DNA from: Thiobacillus sp. 63-78
GTDB taxonomy: Bacteria > Pseudomonadota > Gammaproteobacteria > Burkholderiales > Thiobacillaceae
DNA length: 64,000 nucleotides
NCBI GenBank assembly: GCA_001899765.1
Contig: MKWM01000031.1
Coordinates: 22,396-86,395, forward strand
Direction: 5' to 3'
In this document: one piece after another, positions 57,900-64,000 of the stretch
Numbering within the stretch: position 1 is the stretch's first letter
How the letters are laid out: every line of letters begins with the position of its first letter
Program-made: the position numbers and the translations under genes
The notes under the pieces: model-generated
What the model saw: the letters and a program-made list of their open reading frames with translations, nothing else
What the model was told of the DNA's origin: nothing
The model's database searches: none

Positions 57900-58808
57900 T
57901 CAATCCTCCTTCACCGCATGGCCGCCAAATCCCTGACGCATTTTTGCCAGCATTTTCGCGGCGTAATCGTTCCTGCCCTGGCTGGCGAAACGCATCATCA
58001 GCGCCAGCGACATCACCGGCGTGGGGATGCCCTGCTCCACCGACTCGAGTACCGTCCAGCGTCCCTCGCCCGAATCGGCCACGAAAGGCTCGATGGATTC
58101 CAGCGCCTGATCCTTCGCCAGGAAATCGGCCGACAAGTCCAGCAGCCATGAGCGCACCACGCTTCCATGCCGCCACAGCTCGGCAATTTTGCCGATATCG
58201 AGATCGAAGCCGGGCTTGTCCTTCATCAGCGCAAACCCTTCGGCGAGCGCCTGCATCATGCCGTACTCGATTCCGTTGTGGACCATTTTCACGTAATGGC
58301 CGGAACCGATTGGGCCGGTATGCAGCCAGCCATCCGTCGGAGTGGGCGCGAATGCCTCCATATAGGGCTTGAGTCGCGCCGCGGTCGCTTCGCTGCCACC
58401 GAACATGATGCAATAACCGTTCTCCAGCCCCCACACCCCGCCGGATACGCCCGCGTCGGAAAATTCGATCGCGTGCTTCGTCAGCCTCCCGGCATAGCGC
58501 AGATCGTCCTTGTAATAGGCATTGGCGCCGTTGACCACGAGATCGCCCGGCGCAAGCAGCGGTACGAGGGTATCCAGTGCCGTTTCGGTGGCCTCGCCCG
58601 CCGGCAGCATCAGCCAGACGATGCGCGGCGTCTGCAAGGCGCCCGTCAGGTCCTGCAGCGAGGCGCAGGCGAGATGCCCGGTTTCTGCCGCGATCGCCGT
58701 GCTCACCTCATGGCTGCGATTGTTGACTGCGATCCTGATTCCCTTGCGCGCCAAGCGCCGCGCCATGTTGCCCCCCATACGGCCGAGTCCGACGATTCCA
58801 AATTCCAT
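57900..58808 (-). CDS. gnd: 6-phosphogluconate dehydrogenase, decarboxylating (short form)
   Basis: 302-residue enzyme of the short GntZ/YqeC-like class, clearly shorter than the 470-residue form. The N-terminal motif is GIVGLGRMGGNMARRL; substrate-site segments are SDAGVSGGVWGLENGYC and KMVHNGIEYGMMQ. Short forms often prefer NAD+, which the sequence alone does not settle. It is the first gene of gnd-zwf-pgl. The C-terminal FGGHAV motif is conserved. Confidence 0.92.
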   Translation of the reverse strand: MEFGIVGLGRMGGNMARRLARKGIRIAVNNRSHEVSTAIAAETGHLACASLQDLTGALQTPRIVWLMLPAGEATETALDTLVPLLAPGDLVVNGANAYYKDDLRYAGRLTKHAIEFSDAGVSGGVWGLENGYCIMFGGSEATAARLKPYMEAFAPTPTDGWLHTGPIGSGHYVKMVHNGIEYGMMQALAEGFALMKDKPGFDLDIGKIAELWRHGSVVRSWLLDLSADFLAKDQALESIEPFVADSGEGRWTVLESVEQGIPTPVMSLALMMRFASQGRNDYAAKMLAKMRQGFGGHAVKED

Positions 58809-58961
58809 ATCTGGCTCCTTGTGTGTAACGAGAATGTCTGCCTGACGCGCATCCCTCGCATCCTGCAGGACATGAATGCCCGCGCCAATTCATCATAGGA
58901 CGTCCGCGCGGCGGACAAGTTGCCGGAATTCACCCCTTCTCGGGGCGCGGGATGACCCCGA

Positions 58962-59606
58962 TCAGCCCAGCAGCCCCGGAAACAGCTGGCCGAGCCCACC
59001 CGCGATCATCTCGATCGAGATCGCCGCGATGATCAGGCCCATCAGGCGCGTGACGACATGAATGCCGGTTTTTCCCAGCCGCTTCGAAATGACGGGCGCG
59101 GCACGAAATGCCAGCCACACCGACAGGGCAACCAGCGCCACGGGAATCAGCAGCGCCAGTTGATACAGCACATTACCCTTGGCCGCAGAAGACGCCACAA
59201 TCACATGCGTGATCGCGCCCGGCCCCGCCAGCAACGGGATCCCCAGCGGCACCACCCCGACCGCATCCCGCTCCTCCGCTTCAACGGCCTCATCCCGTGT
59301 TTGCCGCTGCGGGCTGACATGGGCCTGCACCATCGACAGGGCCAGCAGCAACAGCAACAAACCGCCTGCCACCGAAAAAGCCGCCAGACGAATACCAAAA
59401 AACATGAGCAGCGGCTCACCCAGAAAGGCAAACAAGGTCAGCACTCCCAGCACGGTCAATGCGGCAATTCGCGCTGCGGTGTGACTCTGTGCAAGCGTGT
59501 ATCCCTGTGTAGCCAGGAGAAACATCGGGATCACGCCGACCGGATCGACGATGGCGAACAGCGCGAGCGCCGCCTTGGCGAGTTCGAGAATATCCATGGG
59601 AATCAC
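58962..59606 (-). CDS. MarC/NAAT family membrane protein
   Basis: 214-residue protein with six predicted transmembrane helices. FAIVDPVGVIPMFL and VPLGIPLLAGPGAI are the two family repeats, each around a Pro-Gly element. MarC proteins are of uncertain function, and some homologues are described as amino acid transporters. The start MIPMDILE could also be three codons shorter. It lies upstream of gnd on the minus strand but about 150 bases away. Confidence 0.88.
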   Translation of the reverse strand: MIPMDILELAKAALALFAIVDPVGVIPMFLLATQGYTLAQSHTAARIAALTVLGVLTLFAFLGEPLLMFFGIRLAAFSVAGGLLLLLLALSMVQAHVSPQRQTRDEAVEAEERDAVGVVPLGIPLLAGPGAITHVIVASSAAKGNVLYQLALLIPVALVALSVWLAFRAAPVISKRLGKTGIHVVTRLMGLIIAAISIEMIAGGLGQLFPGLLG

Positions 59607-59627
59607 GGCCGCAGGATACGGAAGCCC

Positions 59628-60311
59628 CTATATGCGGCGAAACACCAGATCCCACACTCCGTGTCCGAGACGGATGCCGCGCTGCTCGAACTTGGTGAGC
59701 GGGCGGGTATCGGGGCGCGGCGCGTAATCCGCCACCGTGTTTCGCAGCAGCGGCTCGGCGCTCAGCACCGCCAGCATCTGCCCGGCATAGTCCTGCCAGT
59801 CGGTCGCCAGATGGATGTAGCCGCCGGGTTGCAGGCGGCTGGCGAGCAGTTGCACCAACGGCGGCTGGATCAGGCGACGTTTGTGATGGCGTTTCTTGTG
59901 CCAGGGGTCGGGAAAGAAGATGTGGAGGCCGGCCAGGCTGGCCGGCGCCAGCATATGGGTCAGCACGTCCACGGCGTCATGCTGGATGACGCGCACATTG
60001 ACAAGGCCACGCTCGCCGATCTGCTTCAGCAGCGCACCGACGCCCGGCGTGTGGACCTCCACACCGAGATAATCGTGATCGGGATGGGCGGCGGCAGTCT
60101 CGGCCAGCCCCTCGCCCATGCCGAAACCGATTTCCAGGATGCGGGGAGCCCGGCGGTTGAACACAGCCTCGAAATCGAGCACGCCAGGCTGGTAGGGCAG
60201 CCTGTACAGCGGCCCAATGTCGGCGAGCGCACGCGCCTGGCCGGAACCGACACGCCCGGCGCGCAACACATAGGAACGGATACGCGGGTGCATGCCGGGA
60301 TGGGCCGTCAT
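59628..60311 (-). CDS. trmB: tRNA (guanine-N7-)-methyltransferase
   Basis: 227-residue SAM enzyme modifying G46 of tRNA. Motifs: [15 protein letters not shown] (SAM site), [15 protein letters not shown], and the catalytic [15 protein letters not shown]. It starts two bases after the thiG stop and is followed by marC in a compact minus-strand run. Confidence 0.94.
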   Translation of the reverse strand: MTAHPGMHPRIRSYVLRAGRVGSGQARALADIGPLYRLPYQPGVLDFEAVFNRRAPRILEIGFGMGEGLAETAAAHPDHDYLGVEVHTPGVGALLKQIGERGLVNVRVIQHDAVDVLTHMLAPASLAGLHIFFPDPWHKKRHHKRRLIQPPLVQLLASRLQPGGYIHLATDWQDYAGQMLAVLSAEPLLRNTVADYAPRPDTRPLTKFEQRGIRLGHGVWDLVFRRI

Positions 60312-60313
60312 GC

Positions 60314-61117
60314 TTATTTGCCGTCCGCGCCTTGATTTCCGGTAATGAGGCCGCCGACCGGCGAGCTTGGGCTGGCCTTGTAGATTTTCTTCGGCATGCG
60401 ACCGGCAAGAAACGCCTCACGTCCGGCCTCCACCGCCTTCTTCATGGCCGATGCCATCAGCACCGGATCGGTCGCGCCGGCAATCGCGGTATTCATCAGC
60501 ACCGCGTCGCAGCCCAGTTCCATCGCGATCACGGCGTCGCTGGCGGTACCGACACCCGCGTCGACGATCACCGGGACCGACAGACGGTCGATGATGATCT
60601 GCAGGTTCCACGGATTGAGAATCCCCATACCGGAACCAATCAGGCTCGCCAGCGGCATCACCGCGACGCAGCCGATGTCTTCCAGCTGTTTCGCGGCGAT
60701 GGGGTCGTCCGAGGTGTAGACCATCACCTGAAAGCCGTCCTTCACCAGGGTCGCGGCGGCCTTGATCGTTTCGGCCACGTTGGGATACAGCGATTCGGCG
60801 TCGCCCAGCACTTCGAGCTTGACGAGACTATGGCCGTCCAGCAGCTCACGCGCGAGGCGCAGGGTTCGGACCGCATCGTCCGCCGTGTAACAGCCGGCGG
60901 TATTGGGCAGATAGGTGTATCTCGACGGCGGCAATGCATCGAGCAGGCTGGGCTGGCTGGCGTCCTGGCCGATGTTGGTGCGGCGGATGGCGACGGTGAC
61001 GATTTCCGCCCCCGAAGCCTCGACCGCGAGACGGGTTTGTTCGAAATCCCGGTACTTGCCGGTGCCGACCAGCAGTCGGGAAGCATAGGATTTTCCGGCA
61101 ATGACGAGCGTGTTCAT
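60314..61117 (-). CDS. thiG: thiazole synthase
   Basis: 267-residue ThiG that builds the thiamine thiazole. The Schiff-base lysine is Lys100 in LVKLEVLGD; other landmarks are [23 protein letters not shown] and [11 protein letters not shown]. It lies 31 bases downstream of thiS, its sulfur-carrier partner. No TPP riboswitch was recognised upstream. Confidence 0.95.
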   Translation of the reverse strand: MNTLVIAGKSYASRLLVGTGKYRDFEQTRLAVEASGAEIVTVAIRRTNIGQDASQPSLLDALPPSRYTYLPNTAGCYTADDAVRTLRLARELLDGHSLVKLEVLGDAESLYPNVAETIKAAATLVKDGFQVMVYTSDDPIAAKQLEDIGCVAVMPLASLIGSGMGILNPWNLQIIIDRLSVPVIVDAGVGTASDAVIAMELGCDAVLMNTAIAGATDPVLMASAMKKAVEAGREAFLAGRMPKKIYKASPSSPVGGLITGNQGADGK

Positions 61118-61148
61118 GGATTCGGGCGTTTAAAAGACAGAGACCGGA

Positions 61149-61352
61149 TCAGCCGCCGCCGACCGCGACGACGATTTCCAGGCGGTCGCCGCTGGCCAGC
61201 CGGGCGTCGGCGTGCTGGCTGCGCGAGACGATTTCACCGTTCTTCTCGATGGCGATGCGCTTGTCCATCAGGTCGAGCGACGCGATCAGCTGGGCGACGG
61301 TGAGCGGAGCGGGAAACGTACGGGGTTCGCCGTTGATGACCAGTTCAATCAC
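61149..61352 (-). CDS. thiS: sulfur carrier protein ThiS
   Basis: 67-residue ubiquitin-like protein ending in GGG, where the terminal glycine carries thiocarboxylate sulfur for thiazole synthesis. MIELVINGEPRTFPAPLTV is the usual start. ThiS and ThiG are adjacent, and thiC, thiE and thiF are not in this window. Confidence 0.93.
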   Translation of the reverse strand: MIELVINGEPRTFPAPLTVAQLIASLDLMDKRIAIEKNGEIVSRSQHADARLASGDRLEIVVAVGGG

Positions 61353-61493
61353 GACTTCTATCCGGCAGGTTATTGAGTGGAGTTGCCCATTCTACCCCCA
61401 AGGCCCCAAAGCGCATAAGCGCGGCGCGGTTGCAGTGGCGCCCGGCGCGCAGGAAATGGGCGTCGCCGCCGCGCGCCGGCACCGCCTGATCGG

Positions 61494-62318
61494 TCACCAA
61501 AGACTGAGCAGCATGTGGCCGGCGAGCACCAGCAGCAAGCCCGAAAAAATCCGTTGCAGCACCTTGTCCGGCACGCGATGGGCGATGTGCGCACCCAGCG
61601 GCGCAGCGAGCACGCTTGCGACAGTGAGCGCGACGAGCGCCGGCACATAGACGAATCCGATGCTCCAGCGCGGCAGCGCCAGGCCCCAGCCGTTCATGAT
61701 GTAGCCCACCGTGCCGCCCAGTGCAATCGGAAATCCCACCGCTGCGGCGGTGCCGATTGCGTGGATCATGGGGATGCGCCATCGCAGCATGAACGGCACG
61801 GTCATCACGGCGCCACCCATCGCAAGCAGCGAGCACAGGCCGCTGATCGCAAAGCTCGCGGCGAAGATTCCGGCCGATTCCGGTGGTTCGCGTGGCCTCG
61901 TCGGCCGCCTCCCGAGCACCATGGTGAGCGCGAGGTAGAGCACGAATATCGCGAAATACAAGGCCAGTATGCGGGTCGGAATGAATCTGGCGAGCGTGGC
62001 GCCGGCCAGACCTCCGATCAGGATGCCAGGGGTCATCATGCGGGCAATGTCCCAGCGCACGGACTGGCGCAGGGCATGCGCGCGCGTGCTCGCCAGCGAT
62101 GTGAACATGATCGACGCCATCGCGGTGCCTATGGCGACGTGCAACACGTGCTCGCGTGGAAAGCCTTGGGCTTCGAACGCGAAGGTGAGCGAAGGAATGA
62201 TGAGCAAGCCGCCGCCGACTCCCAGCATGCCGGCAAACATGCCGACCAGGCCGCCAATCGCGAGGTAGCCAAGCCACCACAGTGCCGGTTGTGCCGCCAA
62301 TATGCCCAGTGTGCTCAT
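61494..62318 (-). CDS. TauE/SafE (TSUP) family sulfite/anion exporter
   Basis: 274-residue membrane protein with about eight helices and the two TSUP repeats: GMFAGMLGVGGGLLIIPSLT at the N-terminus and SFAISGLCSLLAMGGAVMTV in the second half. Some family members export sulfite or sulfoacetate. The start at 62318 gives MSTLGILAAQPALWWLGYL; a longer upstream frame is non-coding-like. It is divergent from a Crp/Fnr regulator and near a thiol dioxygenase gene, which suggests handling of sulfite from thiol oxidation. Confidence 0.88.
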   Translation of the reverse strand: MSTLGILAAQPALWWLGYLAIGGLVGMFAGMLGVGGGLLIIPSLTFAFEAQGFPREHVLHVAIGTAMASIMFTSLASTRAHALRQSVRWDIARMMTPGILIGGLAGATLARFIPTRILALYFAIFVLYLALTMVLGRRPTRPREPPESAGIFAASFAISGLCSLLAMGGAVMTVPFMLRWRIPMIHAIGTAAAVGFPIALGGTVGYIMNGWGLALPRWSIGFVYVPALVALTVASVLAAPLGAHIAHRVPDKVLQRIFSGLLLVLAGHMLLSLW

Positions 62319-62410
62319 GTCTATCGTCCATCCGCGCGGCGGGTGCCTGCGGCAGCTGAATCGTTCCGTTGATCTGTTGCGAATCCTAAGCTCGATCGAT
62401 CCGGACCAGG

Positions 62411-62426
62411 TGTCAGGCATGCGACA
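62411..62426. promoter_or_regulatory. candidate Crp/Fnr-family operator, site 1
   Basis: TGTCA-GGCATG-CGACA, a 5-6-5 dyad with Crp-type geometry (one mismatch), 17 bases before ATG 62443 of the regulator gene. The surrounding CAGGTGTCAG...GACAG context recurs at site 2 (63140), with about 20 of 24 positions shared. It overlaps an alternative ATG at 62419. Confidence 0.55.
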
Positions 62427-62442
62427 GGTGGATAATGACGGG

Positions 62443-63153
62443 ATGCCCACCACGAACACAGCGTATCGCCCGCACGGCCATCTGGATGTGCTGGACGGCT
62501 TGCCTCCGGACTGCCGAAACGCGGTCATGGCGCGCTGCCAGCGGCGTGCCGTGGCCAAGGGAAAGGCCGTGTGGAAGCAGGGTGAATCAGCGGACTACCT
62601 GATCATCGTGGTTTCCGGCAAGGTGATCTCGTGGCATGAGACGCCGAACGGCAAGGCGGGAACGATCGGTTTCTGGGGTCCGGGAGACATCGTCGGCCTC
62701 GGCGACATGGGGCTTTCGAACGTTCGCCAGCACACCCTGCGATCGCTCGAACCGTGCAGCCTGCTGACGCTCTCATTCAGGGATTTCGAGGATGTCGTGC
62801 GGCGCTTCCCTGACTTTTCATTGCGCGTGATCAAAGCCTTTTCCGTCAGACTGCGCTGGGTTGCGCAGCTTGCCGTGGCGCTTGCGGCCACTTCGGCCAT
62901 CGAACGCGTCTGCGCGATACTGCTTGCCCTGACCCAGCGATTCGGTATTCCGCACGAGCAGGGCGTGCTCATCGATCTCAAGCTCACGAACGAGCAACTC
63001 GCTGCGATTTGCGGCATTTCGCGCCAGTTCGCCAATTCCACCTTGCAATCCTTGCGCGAACAGCGGCTGCTGGCCGGCGCACCGGGGCTGATCCTGACGG
63101 ATCTCGCCGCGCTCGAGCGCATTGCATACAACCGGCAGGTGTCAGCCAGGTGA
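62443..63153 (+). CDS. Crp/Fnr family transcriptional regulator
   Basis: 236 residues from ATG 62443 (ATG 62419 and 62302 are in frame). A cyclic-nucleotide-binding-like beta roll (about 40-130: VWKQGESADYLIIVVSGKV, FWGPGDIVGLGD) leads to a long dimer helix and a winged helix-turn-helix (LTNEQLAAICGISRQFANST). There is no Fnr-type Cys set, so oxygen sensing by an iron-sulfur cluster is unlikely and the effector is unknown. It is divergent from the TSUP exporter and followed by a thiol dioxygenase. Matching dyads flank the gene, so autoregulation and control of the dioxygenase are likely. Confidence 0.85.
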   Translation: MPTTNTAYRPHGHLDVLDGLPPDCRNAVMARCQRRAVAKGKAVWKQGESADYLIIVVSGKVISWHETPNGKAGTIGFWGPGDIVGLGDMGLSNVRQHTLRSLEPCSLLTLSFRDFEDVVRRFPDFSLRVIKAFSVRLRWVAQLAVALAATSAIERVCAILLALTQRFGIPHEQGVLIDLKLTNEQLAAICGISRQFANSTLQSLREQRLLAGAPGLILTDLAALERIAYNRQVSAR

Positions 63154-63155
63154 CA
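63140..63155. promoter_or_regulatory. candidate Crp/Fnr-family operator, site 2
   Basis: TGTCA-GCCAGG-TGACA, a perfect 5-6-5 palindrome overlapping the regulator stop codon and 61 bases before the dioxygenase ATG. It shares its wider context with site 1. Confidence 0.6.
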
Positions 63156-63216
63156 GTGGCGCCGAATATAGTCGCGTAACATCACCCGCATTCAACGATG
63201 ATTTTTCTGGAGCGAG

Positions 63217-63828
63217 ATGATGATGACGAAGCCGTACGCCCTGGGCGGATTTATCCGTGACCTCGAAGACATCGTGACAGCGGAGCACGACCAGGCAAGA
63301 ATCGTGGCGGGCGTGGAGCCGCTGGTGCAACGCCTTGTCGGAAGCGACGATTTGAGCTGGCTGAAACCCGAGTACCGGCAGCTTCCCCAAGGCAAGACCG
63401 GCGTCGCTTCCGGCTACGGCCAGTATTGCCTTTATCGCCGCGGCACCGCGCTGTCGGTCATCGTTTTTTGCTGGGGGCCGCGACAGGGAACGCCGATTCA
63501 CGATCATCTGAGCTGGGGCGTGCTCGGTTTCATCGACGGAATGGAAAAAGAGACACGCTATAAGCGCGTCGACGACGGCACGAACGCGGAATATGCGCAG
63601 CTCGAGGAAGTCGGCGTTCATTACACGGAGAAAGGGCGCACATCGCACCTCGTCACACCCAGTCGAGACGTTCACAAAGTCGAAAATCCGGGCGACACCC
63701 CCTCTGTCTCCATCCACGTCTACGGGTGCGACATGGGACGCCAGCAGCGGCGCCGATACGATCTTCAATCGGGGAAAATCCAGTGGTACACGACCCCCCA
63801 TGATTCCGACGAGATCGTGGTGCCGTAG
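63217..63828 (+). CDS. cysteine dioxygenase-family (thiol dioxygenase) cupin protein
   Basis: 203-residue non-heme iron enzyme. Iron ligands are His95 and His97 (PIHDHLSWG) and His153 (DVHKVENPGD), with Tyr169 in HVYGCD. The Cys that cross-links to this Tyr in animal cysteine dioxygenase is absent (WGVLG here), as in bacterial thiol dioxygenases including 3-mercaptopropionate dioxygenase, so the substrate may be cysteine or another thiol. Three ATGs start the frame (63217, 63220, 63223); TGGAGCGAG precedes them. Products such as cysteine sulfinate yield sulfite, matching the nearby exporter. Confidence 0.88.
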   Translation: MMMTKPYALGGFIRDLEDIVTAEHDQARIVAGVEPLVQRLVGSDDLSWLKPEYRQLPQGKTGVASGYGQYCLYRRGTALSVIVFCWGPRQGTPIHDHLSWGVLGFIDGMEKETRYKRVDDGTNAEYAQLEEVGVHYTEKGRTSHLVTPSRDVHKVENPGDTPSVSIHVYGCDMGRQQRRRYDLQSGKIQWYTTPHDSDEIVVP

Positions 63829-64000
63829 GCCGCTGACGCCGGGCGGCGTTCCAGTACGGATCGAGCCGCTCGCGACACGCTCGACGGTGCCGGCACGGCA
63901 GGAAATCAGTATTTTCCAATTCACACATGAGCCTGAGCGAGCGGGGCAATCGGAGTTGACTCAGGCGGCGCGTTGTCGAGATTTGTTGATGAGTTGAAAG
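63829..64000. other. right-end sequence without a recognised gene
   Basis: The last 172 bases after the dioxygenase stop show no convincing ORF, repeat or terminator. Short frames antisense to and beyond the dioxygenase gene lack ribosome sites. Confidence 0.4.

Noticed and set aside
61353..61493. TPP riboswitch upstream of thiS
   Set aside because: No conserved CTGAGA or THI-box-like sequence was seen in the short gap.
62302..62442. N-terminal extension of the Crp/Fnr regulator
   Set aside because: It would overlap the divergent exporter start and contain the operator-like dyad; the family core begins after 62443.

Overview
The window reads as chromosome of a chemolithotrophic, sulfur-oxidising betaproteobacterium close to Thiobacillus (Thiobacillaceae). 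Sequence evidence: an aprM-aprB-aprA locus for dissimilatory APS reductase of the sulfur-oxidiser type, a Tat-exported high-potential iron-sulfur protein (HiPIP), small periplasmic c-type cytochromes, a quinol NO reductase with an NsrR regulator, a CcoI/FixI copper ATPase, GC-rich codon use and typical betaproteobacterial gene pairs (rnf-nth, aat-bpt, hrcA-hemH). I recognised no rRNA, tRNA, CRISPR array, insertion sequence or prophage. Coding density is high, and many neighbouring genes overlap through ATGA or TGATG junctions.

Layout. 1-3.1 kb: nsrR and the divergent quinol NO reductase gene. 3.3-9.8 kb: rnfABCDGE, a 50-residue basic protein, nth and a DUF1841 gene. 10-16.5 kb: an HDOD/pseudo-receiver/GGDEF protein, an acyl-CoA synthetase-GNAT fusion, a histone-deacetylase-like hydrolase and two cytochromes c. 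16.7-22.3 kb: a secreted nuclease, recN, nadK, and hrcA-hemH, with a 7-bp tandem array between nadK and hrcA. 22.5-26.5 kb: aat, bpt, a metallopeptidase-like lipoprotein, thyA and folA. 26.8-31.4 kb: fixI, a DsbA-family gene interrupted by one in-frame TGA, a cyclophilin lipoprotein and HiPIP. 31.7-36.5 kb: pcnB, folK, a deoxynucleoside kinase and panB-panC-panD, carrying two dispersed repeat types. 38-49.9 kb: a seven-gene glycogen operon in the order glk-glgC-GH57-malQ-glgB-glgA-glgP. 50-55.7 kb: aprMBA followed by four unusual small genes. 55.7-58.8 kb: gnd-zwf-pgl. 58.9-61.4 kb: marC, trmB, thiG, thiS. 61.5-63.8 kb: a TauE-type exporter, a divergent Crp/Fnr regulator and a thiol dioxygenase.

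How it fits together. Sulfite oxidation through AprBA would feed electrons to the membrane via AprM, while HiPIP and cytochromes c carry electrons in the periplasm. Rnf would couple ferredoxin and NADH to an ion gradient. The oxidative pentose phosphate enzymes and NAD kinase supply NADPH, and glycogen stores fixed carbon. The main points for a second look are: a post-aprMBA cassette (unknown protein, FKBP/SlyD-like isomerase, TPR protein, 54-residue peptide) that could serve APS reductase maturation; a TGTCA-N6-TGACA operator pair bracketing the Crp/Fnr regulator beside sulfite-export and thiol-oxidation genes; a DsbA-family gene with TGA where homologues have Cys; and mirrored near-identical promoters around a GGTGAGT array.
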